Positions 53,000-64,000 of a stretch of 64,000 bases of DNA are shown here, piece by piece. Source of the DNA: Hyalella azteca. Taxonomy: Eukaryota > Arthropoda > Malacostraca > Amphipoda > Hyalellidae. The position numbers and the translations under genes were made by a program. The stretch spans positions 186,001 through 250,000 of the forward strand of contig NW_025935717.1 of the NCBI RefSeq assembly GCF_000764305.2, given 5' to 3'. Each line of letters starts with the position of its first letter. Position 1 is the first letter of the stretch. Under the pieces are notes generated by a model. That model did no database searches, had not been told where the DNA came from, and was given only the letters and a program-made list of their open reading frames with translations.

Positions 53000-54275
53000 T
53001 TGAAACCGAGATGACACGCGCTAGCAGAAAGAGAGAGCCGCGGCGTCTGGCGAGGTCAAAGTCTTCCCAGAGTACGACTCAGGTTATTAGAATACAATGT
53101 TTAAGAGTGAAGAATTAAGAGTTAGTGAAGAACTCCAATGAAATTTGTTTGTGTTAACGGAAAATTTATCACATTTAAGCCAGGGGAATTGTTAAGTTAA
53201 TAAAGTGAAAGATAAAAAAAAATGTTTGAAAAAGGAAACGAATCTATTGAAAAAAAAAAAACAGGAAAGAGACTACACCTAGAAGAAGAGATCGGAAGCA
53301 TAATGAAGTAACGATTTCCTTGAATTCCGGCTATGTAATAATGTTCTCATGATTCTGAGACCGTAACCTCGAACAGCGCACGCCAACAACGGGAGACGTG
53401 AACGCCGCGCACGCGCAAGTAGTGATCCATGTTGCATCACACGGCCGCTCTAGGTCGGCCGAAGACTTTTATTACAAAGATTCATACTACCAAGACGTAT
53501 ACTAAAAAGACATATGCTGTGAAGACTTGCATTAGCTACCAGGCATAATCATATACATGATGATATACCGCGAACTCAGTGACAATGGAACGTATCGAAT
53601 GCTGGAGTTACGGACTTATGCGATGGATATCCTTAGACGTCTATACAATGTAAATTAACACCGAATTCGACCACCAGGCTCCTAATTTTGGCTCCTACAT
53701 TTTCAGGAATGAAATATATGAAAAAAACTTATTTCACCAACCCATCTGATGTTATCACCGCAGCTAAACTGTTCGCTGAACGTTGGTCATACGGAGTCCA
53801 GCCCATTTCAGGTTTTCGACAAGGCCTAAAGAAGCCTAATCTTCTCCAAGATTGATGAAAAATAAGTTTACGCAACATAAAAGAAAATAAAAGAGGATAT
53901 CCCGAATACACAAAAAAACCTTGCTTGAGCATTCGGCTTATGACCAATATAGTCCTGTAGACAATATTAATCCGTATATGTATGCAGAACCGAGAACTCA
54001 AGTGAGACGGGATTTGAAGTCATAGCATTAAAGTGCCCTGTATTTTTCTATTAATAAGCTCAGGTCGTGGAGTTATAGCTTAGTCTATTATTTACTAAAT
54101 AAAAATTCAAACCATGCGCTTAATTGGTCAAACAAAAAGTCCAGATGCCCTGAAACCATAAAATAATGTGCGTTAAAATCTCAGGAAGACATTGTACAAA
54201 CAACGCTGAATATCAAATAGTTAATAAACACACTAGTAAACCGCATGCTTCTTTTTAGTCATCACAGTCCCTTGT
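53000..54275. other. Gene-free stretch with CpG-containing patches
   Basis: 53,370-53,470 contains CGCGCACGCGCAAG and GGCCGCTCTAGGTCGGCCG, denser in CpG than its flanks. It could be regulatory or a repeat; nothing further can be supported. Confidence 0.35.
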
Positions 54276-54280
54276 CAGAG

Positions 54281-54312
54281 TTGAACGAAGGATGGAGCTG
54301 CATTGATAATAA
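54281..54312 (+). other. Degenerate hammerhead/Penelope tail remnant
   Basis: TTGAACGAAGGATGGAGCTG resembles TTCGAACTGACGATGGAGCT of the intact cores, with both catalytic blocks altered. Confidence 0.35.
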
Positions 54313-54961
54313 GCATATAACTGCAGGCGCAGTAGTTACATGAACGTTCAAATTACAAAAGTGACGTCAAGAAGAATATATATACATTTTTAAAAACTTT
54401 CACTGCCGTCTCATTCAATAGGCTTTCTGACCAGTATGAAATTGATAGAAACAAGTACAAATAACATCTCAAGCCCACCAGTAAAAAATTTTTTTTTCAA
54501 TCAAATTCGGTTAATAGAAGGAGTAACGATCGAGCTATCGGAGTCGAACCCTAAGCTGCACCAGTGAAGGAAGAATCGGAGACCAGACACCTCATCATAT
54601 TAGAAATTTCATCACTAAAGCAATTCATAATTGGGACATTTCATCATTATTGCAATTCATTATATAATTTCATCATTGCATTAAGTGCACCATGCAAACA
54701 TAAGTACATGTAAGTTAGATTAGATTAAATTGGTAAAGGATAAAACGATGAAAATGTCCCAATGATGAAATGTCTCGAATGTCGAGATGCCCAGGAACCT
54801 GAAAAAAACTGTGGAAGCAAAGTAAAATATTCTAAGGAATATCCTAATATCTTCCTGTGTCAAAGAAGTCCCAGTTTGCTTGTGCAGATAAGCTGTTCTA
54901 GGAGAGTTGTATTAGTCCTAACGAGGAGTCGCGTAATCCTATCCCGCGTCCCGGGTAGCTA

Positions 54962-55135
54962 GGATGGCGGCCATCAGTGAGAATTATTTTAACGAACAAG
55001 CCGTCATCGCAGCCTCCGTTCCTGGCAGGATGCCTATTAATTGGAATTATCTTAACGTACAAGCTGTCATCCCAGCCTCCGTTCCTGGCAGGATGCCTAT
55101 TATTTGGAATTATCTTAACGTGCAAGCGGCCCTTT
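54962..55135. repeat. 63-bp tandem repeat
   Basis: About two and a half units share CCTCCGTTCCTGGCAGGATG and GAATTATCTTAACGTACAAG. Confidence 0.9.
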
Positions 55136-55871
55136 AAAGTAATAATAACACGTAGGAATTCATCAGAAATTTCCTGTATCAAATCAAAGCAATACAGTGA
55201 AGAAGTGCCGAACGCACAGTGAGCGGAATGAATAATAATCAGTACCTATTGGCTGAATAGTTCGTAGGAAATGCCGACCCCGCATTATTGGGCAGCCAAG
55301 CCAACATCTGATATCAAAGATGACCTTCACTGCATGTCCTTCGTGAGACCTTCATTTATCATTCTAATGCGATGTCTTAAAAAAATGTTTTGCGCATGAG
55401 TCATCAAATTTCTAGCAAGTGGTCAAGTCATTGCTGTGGCGCAGTACAAATGACTCAAGAGAATTACATTCGTTCCCTTGGCATTAATACTTCCAGATCA
55501 TATCCTTTTTCTTGACATCAACTTTCAATGATTAATGGAAGTCTGACATACTATTCAGAGATAAAAATAAAATAATGTCCCATTGAATTCGGGGGAATTT
55601 TATCTGTCAATTGAAGAATTTGCAGGCTGTCTGTAACACCACAAAATACTAGTTTGTTACTAGCAAAAAAAAAAAGAAAAGAAAAACTAGCGCAAATCCA
55701 ATCACGTTTCCGACCCACAGAGACAAGGTCATTGCTAATTTAACTATAATTATAAGCGTAAAAGCAGGCTGACCTCAAAGCTAATGAAAACCATGGAAAA
55801 TTTAGAATTATCAGGCGTATTCATTTGACAAAATCCCACACGCGGTGTCGTCACAGATATAGCCTTGATTG

Positions 55872-56291
55872 TTAGCACAATAGAAATAATGACGAATTGC
55901 ATTTGATTGCAGTGAAGAAAGTCTGTAGCGTCCGGGATTTCAGGAAATATTGCGAAAAACGACGCAACCTATCAACATAACCAGATCTGCGGAAAGACCC
56001 TCGCCACTGAGGGATAAGACACACGACCAACACAACCTCAGTCTTCCGCGACCGAAATGACACTGAGTCTGGAACAGTGTTCTGGAAGCTAGAGCCCAGA
56101 AGTGGAGACAGTGCCTCGACCTCTACTTTGGTGAGCCTGGGTAAAGAATTCGGGGGTGAAGGTGGGGCCGTTTGTATAGAAGAAAACTGAAAAAAACCTG
56201 GTTTCGGGCTTCCCAATATAAGAAAAATGTTAAACCTAATAATGATAAAAACTGCGACAAGAGCCTCTTTTAATGTAGCGAAGAGTCTCAC
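55872..56291 (-). CDS. Open frame of 139 codons, unrecognised
   Basis: Minus-strand frame starting MRLFATLKEALVAVFIIIRF with a hydrophobic N-terminal stretch, a Pro/Ser-rich middle (TAPPSPPNSLPRLTKVEVEA) and a basic C-terminal part. Local GC content is raised at 56,000-56,170. No domain, homologue or splice partner is recognised, and it may be chance. Low confidence. Confidence 0.2.
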   Translation of the reverse strand: MRLFATLKEALVAVFIIIRFNIFLILGSPKPGFFQFSSIQTAPPSPPNSLPRLTKVEVEALSPLLGSSFQNTVPDSVSFRSRKTEVVLVVCLIPQWRGSFRRSGYVDRLRRFSQYFLKSRTLQTFFTAIKCNSSLFLLC

Positions 56292-56957
56292 AAATAGAAG
56301 CGGTGTAGATTCACATAATAACAGCTTCGTTCAGATTAGCGCAAGCCACGCAAAACAAAATGGATAAAAACGAAAGCAGGATAGTAGACCGGATAATTTA
56401 AAGTAGAATATATATATATATATATCCGAAAATTTCTCATTAACAAAAGCCACATGAAAAAAATTCGCATATGAAATTGGAAAAATGTCGTCTGAAACGA
56501 ACTTGAAAAATACCAGCTTGTTAAAAAACGCATAGAAACTTTGGCTGATGAGCCTGTATCTTTTAATTTAATGAAATAAATATTTGAACCGCTACAGGAA
56601 ACTCTTCAAAATTCAATATTCATTTGCACGTGTTGTATGGATATGTTTTCTTGAAACACCGTAGGACAATATAAGCAGTTTGTTATACTGAAACAGCGAA
56701 GAAATACTGAACAAGTATTGAATAATAACCTGATTTTGATAATAAACGTACAGTTCCGCCATGCAGTGATGAACATGTAGTCATATCGTACACTAAAACA
56801 GACGTTGCCGAAATACCGGAGAGTGAAACTGACCACAGAAAAACGTCGCGCAATAACTGCAGCAATACGTCTATCAGAAAAACAAATGGATTATATTGCC
56901 CAAATAACGCCAATTGATGAACTGTTTCTACGTAACACTGATACACCATTTAGCCTG

Positions 56958-57055
56958 GCCAAAATGGGTCAGAGTGACACTCGCAAGACTAAAAAGTGGA
57001 TGATTATTTGTATATTTGAACAAAGTCTCACTTATTTCTTAGAGTTTGAGCAGCA
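56958..57055 (+). repeat. Dispersed short repeat, copy 3 of 3
   Basis: GGCCAAAATGGGTCAGAGTG, then GACTAAAAAGTGGAT and AAGTCTCACTTATTTCTTAG follow the order of the copies at 12,885 and 46,925. Confidence 0.5.
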
Positions 57056-58084
57056 TCTGTGAACGAACAACAACAACAATCGCACAGCGCCGGTCAAGGG
57101 CGGCTGAGCGGTTGACGCTTCAATTGCTAGCTGCAAAAAATAATATTATGCAACCAGCGGCTACTGCGTCAGACGTGCTTACTTAAACGAGAACACGTAC
57201 TGTATTGCAGAAAAATGTTTTTGCTATTGCGGATGAGAATGAAATTTAGAGTTTCAAGTTAAAGCGTGCGAGTACATAAAAATATATATCGATTTTCCAG
57301 TATTAAAATAAATGTTTCGGAACAATCAGTTTATTTGAAATATAACAAGTAATATTGAATATTGAAAGGGTAAAAATAACTATTTATCCGTTGGACGACA
57401 GAATTCGAAGATCACTTGCTACCATTGGTGTTATGCTTGAGTAACCCATGAAAATTACGTTTTCTATCATTCATCCCAAAGCTTCGAAGAAAACGTAATG
57501 ACTGGGAGTAACTAAAAAATCATTCGACATGCACAAAAACGAATATCTTTATGCATTTCATCATAATTAAGCCAATCATAGTTATTGATCTTCATCTACC
57601 CCTGCACGGTCATATTCAACACTGCGAATTACAAAATCATCATTATTAATATTCAATCTTTCGTTAGAGGCTTCGTGTCACAAACAGAGGTAGAAAGTTG
57701 CGGATTTCTACAAACTGCAGAAAGAAAGTTGCGGATTTCTACAATCGAAAACCCAATTTTTCGTAAAAATTAGTAGTGGCAAGTAATTGAGATTGAGTCT
57801 TAATGCGAAAAATAGCTTTATAACACACGTAATGAAAGTATCAAGGGGAAACCAATAATATCTTCTTAAAATAAATAATAATAATAACTTTCTCAAGTCG
57901 AAACAGGAGAATTTCCTGCCATACTGAAAACATTTTCAGTTAATTTGTAGACATAATGTAACTTTTAAATGAACATAACAAATGATTTTGTTTATCTTAA
58001 AGCTTTAAAAAGCTAAAATGAAAGTGTAATAAAAAATAATAAATACGATTTAAAAAAAAATCAAAAGTCGGCAATAGCTTATTC

Positions 58085-58420
58085 AGAACAAAGATATAAT
58101 CAAAAATGGATATGATCAAACATGGATGTGATAAAAAATGGATATGATCATAAATAGATATGATCAAAAATGGATATGATCATAAATAGATGTGATCAAA
58201 AATAGATATTATCATAAATGTTTATGATCATAAAAGGATCATAAATAGATGTGATCAAAAATGGATATGATCATAAATGTTTATGATCATAAAAGGATCA
58301 TAAATAGATATGATAAAAAATGGATGTGATCATAAATAGATGTGATCAAAAATAGATATGATCATAAATGTTTATGATCATAAATGGATCAAAAATAGAT
58401 ATGATCAAAAATGGAGATGA
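58085..58420. repeat. 16-18-bp AT-rich tandem array
   Basis: About 20 units of the form AAAAATGGATATGATCAT, with higher-order blocks containing AATGTTTATGATCATAAA. Confidence 0.92.
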
Positions 58421-58439
58421 TTGACAGATGTTTGATGCT

Positions 58440-58910
58440 ATTGCAATGGGTTGTTGGCTGATGCCTCGACAGACGTGGACGAGAAAGCAACAGGAAATCC
58501 TGGCCATGAATGCCGAGTCTTCATCAAGATGGACATGATGACAGCTGGATTATGCAGGGCGGCATTCAAGGTAACGTGGTTCATATATTCAAGATTGATC
58601 CAGTCTGGTAACCTGGACAGTTCCAAATATAAGCTAGAAATAAAATAAAATTATTGTAAAAAATTTCTAGATCTTACATTGAACCAGTCTGGTGACCTGA
58701 AATGTTAAAAAATATAAGCTAGAAATAAATACATATCTAGTAAAAAATTTCTAGATCTAATATGATTAGTGCACTTGTTCCTACATTCCCCTCCAAAATT
58801 CCACTCGATGAGCAAATTCGTCCACAGGAAACGCGTCACATCAAACTTCACCAGTGAACGTCCTTTCACCCGGACACCAAATAATGCTTTGACCTCTACG
58901 TTCATCAAGC
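58440..58910. other. Coding-like patches of unknown gene, strand unresolved
   Basis: At 58,440-58,570 one plus frame reads LADASTDVDEKATGNPGHEC and continues to RAAFK before a donor-like AAG/GTAACG. The minus frame over the same bases is also open (TLNAALHNPAVIMSILMKTR). At 58,780-58,905 the minus strand reads MNVEVKALFGVRVKGRSLVK. Both patches are GC-richer than their flanks. No family is recognised. A two-copy approximately 87-bp tandem repeat (CCAGTCTGGT, ATATAAGCTAGAAATAAA, AAAAATTTCTAGATCT) lies between them. Confidence 0.3.
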
Positions 58911-58919
58911 AGTGAATTC

Positions 58920-61900
58920 TTTATGCTAATTAACATTTAAGTAATTATTAGCTTTAAAAGAATCGTTCATACCAGACACGCGAGTTTCGTAGTAAAATAA
59001 TCTCATTTCGAATCATGCACGTGAAATTCTATTGATTTATTATTATTTACCTTAATTATTTACATCGCTTGGCCCTTATGGATGATATGTACAGCAACGA
59101 ACAATAAAAATTCCACGGAGCAATACAGTGCGATTGAAGAGATACCATACAATATAAATACATATACAAGAAATACAATATTACAAAGCTGAAACACAAC
59201 ACTTTACAGAACACGTAAATTCAATATCGAGTTGAATGTTCAACGTCAGCACTTACACACTCTACACAAACGTGTCATTCGTATAAATACCCTTCATACA
59301 TCACTATTTCATTCAATGCAGCATATTAACTAGATGAAACACATATGCAGCAGAAATGCAAGCAATAGATAATAAGCGACATCAAACGCCAGGCGTCACG
59401 CTACTTCCAACCTCACACCAAGCAGCCGAGAATAGTAATAGTCTAGTCAAGTCATGCAGCATGTATAGTGTGATATCCTTCGCAATACACGGTACACGTG
59501 ATGTCTGGAACCAAACAATGAGTGAAGCGAGCTATTGTCATACAATAGCAGTGTAGGTATAACAATGATAAGAAGATTCAACTTGTGACTCTCAATTCAG
59601 AGGATCAAAATATTCGCGGTGATGCGAATGTTTGCACTGTTTCCATGCACTATACCGCGACATCGCGCTGGTGCATGGGAAGATGCAAGGCTGCTGTGAC
59701 AATTAAACTATTAACAATTGACAATTAAACTATTTAAATTATTTTTAAACATTATTAAACAACTATTCGGTAGGTAATTCATCACCCAGAATCGCGCACG
59801 TGATAACCTAAACAGATAAATACTTATGATTCAAATTAAATTGCTTTGCGATCTAAAACCCAGAACTTGGTAATTAACCTGTCTTTAGTTTTCTGCAGTG
59901 CGATCACACTTGGTCAACTTGTCTTAAAATAAAATAATTTGTGTACAAGCGATAACTCACGTAAGCATTACATAGATTTGTATCGCGTTGACGTTTAGAT
60001 TAAAATAGTGTTGACGTTTAAATAAGAGTAGCATTGACAAATGTAGAAGACCCCCAAAAAACATTATTACATTATTGTTATTAAATTATTAACTAATTGA
60101 ACAGATGACGGCGAGCTACTGAGACAAATAGTGATATAAAATACGGTGCATAACTACGTTTGAAATTGAAATTTTTATAGATTATGCATATAATATACTC
60201 AGAACTATATGTTCTCTTGACCTTTGGATTATTTCACCAATACAAACTCATCGGTGAATAATCTCGAGTGCTGACTACCCAGCGTTGTTAGTATAGCAGC
60301 TGATAAGCGGTACTTAATGGCTCATCTATCTATTCCGGAGCTGACAACTCATTTCATAAGTAGCACCGAATAGATAGAAATTGTACACGGTAACACTGAC
60401 GTAAAATTAACCTAATGAATATGAGGTTAACTTATAGACCACCATAAATGCAATTAACACTGAACGGACATAAAAAATCCCAAATTTGTTGAGCAAACGA
60501 ACTATCAATCCCAGTTGATTAATTCTATTGAATTATGTTTCTGTAATGAATTCATATCAATTCATTATCGTTATCATTACCTGGCGCTAATGCAAGAAAG
60601 CCTCCGATTAATATATACAAAGAATTTCAACAAAACTAACAACATCACCATAATTTGTAAGAAAAATTTAGTTAGTAATTAACTAACGAATTTAATGCAT
60701 GTAATATACTATAGTCTTAGATAAGAGCGTGCATGCTCTGAACGTTGATAGTTGTAAGATGAACATAAGTTTAATGAAAGAACTTTAAATCTCCTCGTCT
60801 CTCACGTTGCCTTCAGATGAACTTTCATCGTGCATGAATTTGCAGTTCATTAAAGATGCAAATGAGCAAGAATATTTCTGAATTGTGATACGAAAGAGAA
60901 ATTTTATGATAAAGAAAAATTAATCTCTTCAGGCATCAAGGTCTCGTGCTTAGTATTAAATCAAAACATTCAGGTGAGGCACGCGACAATATATCGGCAT
61001 ATGTACGCACAACTCAATTTACCCAATCGTTATCGAGTTATAAAAAATAATTCAACAAATTAATTTCTATTTACGAGATTTTCTTGGATATTCATGCCAT
61101 ACTATGAATAAATTGCCAAGCATTGAGCTATCAGCTATTACAAAATTCATAGAAACTTGATGCTGCCTCGTGCATTCAAATATAACTCCTATAGGGACAT
61201 TGTTATACGGATCACGGAAGCAGTTCGTGGCAAAAGCAGTCAGCACCAGCAACCATCAGGTCATGATGTACTTAAAGAAATGAATTAATGAAACATTGTC
61301 CAAATATTATTGTAGTTATGCTTTTGTACGAGCCTGAGCCTTTTTGGCCCGGTAAAAAGTGTGTCAGCACTACGTATAGAAAGCGTGTCAATATTTGGAC
61401 AACATGGCTCTAATTTCTTTCAGTGATACCATAGTGCAGGGTGGTGCCTAAAACCACGCACCTTTATGGTCCTGGATGTTCAATGGCCAGTAATATGAAA
61501 GTTACTAGCCACTGACACCTAATTAAAAAATATAAATGACTACTTTAGCTGCACATAGAATTTTTTATTCCAGTTACGCTCATGAGACAACATGGATCCA
61601 TCAAAAACACTTTTCGATTGGATGCTCCATTATTCATAATAACAACAGAGTTATTTATTTGCTTTTATAATTTTCAAATAAATTGCAGTCCACATTCGAG
61701 ATGAAACACAATCAAAATATGAACTTTTGGATCACTAGATAGAGCAGGACAAGATCCAAGCATAACTACTCCAACTTAGTGATTCAGAGACTACAAGGAA
61801 ACTACTAGTCTCTTACTCTTCAATTTCTGCTGACAATTAGAAAAGTTTCAGGTCATGATTGCCGATTTGAATGAATATGGAGATCATAATTATAAAATAT

Positions 61901-62690
61901 AAATAGTTTAATGAGATCCGCACGCATATTGAGCAACATGCAGACAGCGGTAAAAAAATCGCTTGCAGCTATTGCTGATTCAAAGCTGGCGAAGGCTGGA
62001 TAATGGTAAAGAATGTAGAATAACCAACTGATGCAGAAAGAATAATTATTCACGTAATTAAAAGATATTTTGCACAGCAAACACTTCTTTTTCGCACCAG
62101 CTGCACCAGTATGTGTCAGTAAACATGTGCTATAGCCTTGCCTTTTTGTGAAGCCTAACCGTCGTATCAGTGATACCTTTACTCAGTTCATGTAATAAAC
62201 TTTTTCGAATTTGCAATATAACCTTGACTGTATAATTTCAGCTTTAGACGCAGCTCAGAAGACTTCTGACTCGTGAAATAATGTTGAAAATAGTTTTCAG
62301 CTCAGAAAAATTATTTTCGTTTGTTAATGCACGGAATTTTCATTATCATGAATTAACCAACATTATTATGAACGAGAGAACATTTTATCTGATTTCAACA
62401 ACTATTTTATATAAAAAATCGCAATTCTACGTATTTTCCGTCAATTGGACGCGCATATACGCTTATATATGTAAGCTGTAGTATGACCACACATGTGATG
62501 AGCTCGTTAATGACCAGTTTTATACACAGCAATTGAAGGCGTAGTGACTTGCATATAATGTTTCCGCAATACAAAGCCTCCTGAAGGCCATATGCAAGTG
62601 TAGAATTTACACAGTGACAAACACGTTAACTTTTAACAGCCTCGGGATGTTTGATTGCTCTGCAGTTCGTCAATTTTCTGTTGCATCAGT
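58920..62690. other. Gene-free AT-rich stretch
   Basis: No exon, RNA gene, or repeat shared with the rest of the window was recognised. Confidence 0.4.
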
Positions 62691-62699
62691 TCAAGGCAA

Positions 62700-62935
62700 G
62701 ATTGCATTTTGTCTGCAACCATTTGATTAATTTTGCGTAATTTTGCCTGCAAGCATTTGATTTAAATTGGCATGAAAACATTTGATTTAATTTTACTGGC
62801 AACCATTTGACTTGAATTGGACTTCAACCATTCGACTTGATTTGTCTGCAACCACTTGATTCAAATTCGCCTGCAACCTTTGGTTTGAAATGGCACGAAA
62901 ACGTTTGATTTAATTTTACGTGTACCCATTTCAGA
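62700..62935. repeat. About 27-bp tandem array
   Basis: About nine diverged units built on CTGCAACCATTTGATTTAAT. Confidence 0.88.
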
Positions 62936-63656
62936 TGTTCAGTTTACGCATGACTCAATATACTGCGATTACGTTTGTTACTGGACAAGAAAGCTTAGAA
63001 GAAGGATTAAGCATTATAATTAATCGTTTGAGAACGTTAGTTATCACATGTATCACTGATAATTCCACAAGATAGCGGATTTATAAATCAGAACATCGAC
63101 AGTCGGTTACACATGACATCGTAAAAATTTATTCTCCTTAATTAGAACACAATTAATAATCATAATTATCAAGAATTATTCGCAACACACTAATGGAAAA
63201 AGATATCAATTAAGATGCAACTTATAAATTTTAATACAGAATGGATCAAAGCAAGCTTGAGTTTGGTTGTTAACGTGAACTCTCAATTTTGGTTGTTTTT
63301 CAGTGAGCCTAAACGAGATTCGAGGCGAGGACGAAGTTTGAGCGAGCTATTGGGCTTAGGCCTATTTTACAAACATATCTTGATTTTGAAAAATATGGGT
63401 ACAGGTAAAACCTTGGCCGTGACCGCAGGAGTGTCTCAATCTCCAGTCCAGCAAACAGGAGTAATCCTGTAATTGGGTCCTATGAGGTAATTAAAAAATC
63501 CCTTAACTGGCTATGTATTCAATGTGTCAAAAAGTATGATATCATTCGATTGCTTAATTAAACCGTAAATCTACCGTTATATAAAAAATATAACTCAGTA
63601 CTCACTGCAGTGAGTGACAGAGAACGCATTTTCTCGTCGACGAAAACGTGAAGTCA

Positions 63657-63690
63657 CGGACAGACGGACGGACAGACGGACGGATGGACA
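63657..63690. repeat. GACG-type tetranucleotide microsatellite
   Basis: GGACAGACGGACGGACAGAC repeats within a patch beginning GTGAGTGACAGAGAACGCA. No gene is associated. Confidence 0.85.
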
Positions 63691-64000
63691 TGACGAGCAC
63701 AATAGCGCCTTTTTTTCCATAAATGAGAAAGTGCGCTAAAAATGCAAAAAAATTACAACACATTTACTGAAAACGTCTAAAAAAATGGGGAATTTTCTTG
63801 CCACTGTCTGCTAATGGTATAGTCTCGAGCAATTAAAAAAATTGCTTGATAATACCACAGACATGTGCTTCGGGATAGATCTAGTCCAACGCATTGATTT
63901 TAAATGTAAAAAGCTTTCATTTTAGTCAACAATAATCCTGGACAAAATAACCATGCGGTCGACGCTATGCAGTTCACAATTTAATTTTGAAGAAGGACAT

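Noticed and set aside
54536..54585. Possible tRNA T-arm (GGGTTCGACTCC in reverse complement)
   Set aside because: The T-stem does not pair beyond two base pairs and no D or anticodon arm of the right spacing is present.

Overview
The window is nuclear DNA from an intron-rich, AT-rich animal genome. Three spliced protein genes can be followed exon by exon. The repeat content (Penelope-like elements with hammerhead motifs, Tc1-type transposons, many minisatellites) and the protein sequences fit an arthropod. I lean towards a crustacean, but the species cannot be fixed from the sequence.

Layout. 1-11.8 kb holds no host gene I can establish. It contains decayed Tc1-type transposase, two Penelope-like 3' ends in head-to-head orientation, a 391-bp MITE, a dispersed inverted-repeat family, a two-block minisatellite near 7-8 kb and a large imperfect palindrome at 10.5-11.4 kb. 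11,851-13,839 (+) is a complete four-exon isochorismatase-domain gene (205 aa, ISOC1/2 family). 14,697-20,832 (-) is a complete seven-exon fibrillarin gene (318 aa), converging tail to tail with the first gene. 20.8-25.4 kb is intergenic with a (CA)n tract and a 24-bp minisatellite. 25,818-48,784 (-) is a large fatty-acid transport protein gene (FATP/SLC27, acyl-CoA synthetase family) with 13 recognisable coding exon positions. 48.8-64 kb has no gene I can support, only repeats, a long hairpin and two weak coding-like patches.

The FATP locus is the most unusual part. (1) One exon position is present twice, as two diverged 202-nt exons of identical phase, which looks like a mutually exclusive pair in the adenylation domain. 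(2) The first exon adds about 310 residues of Ser/Thr-rich sequence in front of the FATP core, where other FATPs have a short membrane anchor. (3) Tandem repeats start at or beside most exon edges, and several are clearly copies of the splice junction plus adjacent coding sequence. (4) The exon that should lie between the exons at 29,004 and 27,153 is found only as two truncated acceptor-end copies.

Splice sites were placed by reading frame, GT/GC-AG signals and family conservation; no transcript data were available. Exon phases agree across all joins in all three genes. For FATP this holds with or without the missing exon, because that exon is expected to be phase 1-1.
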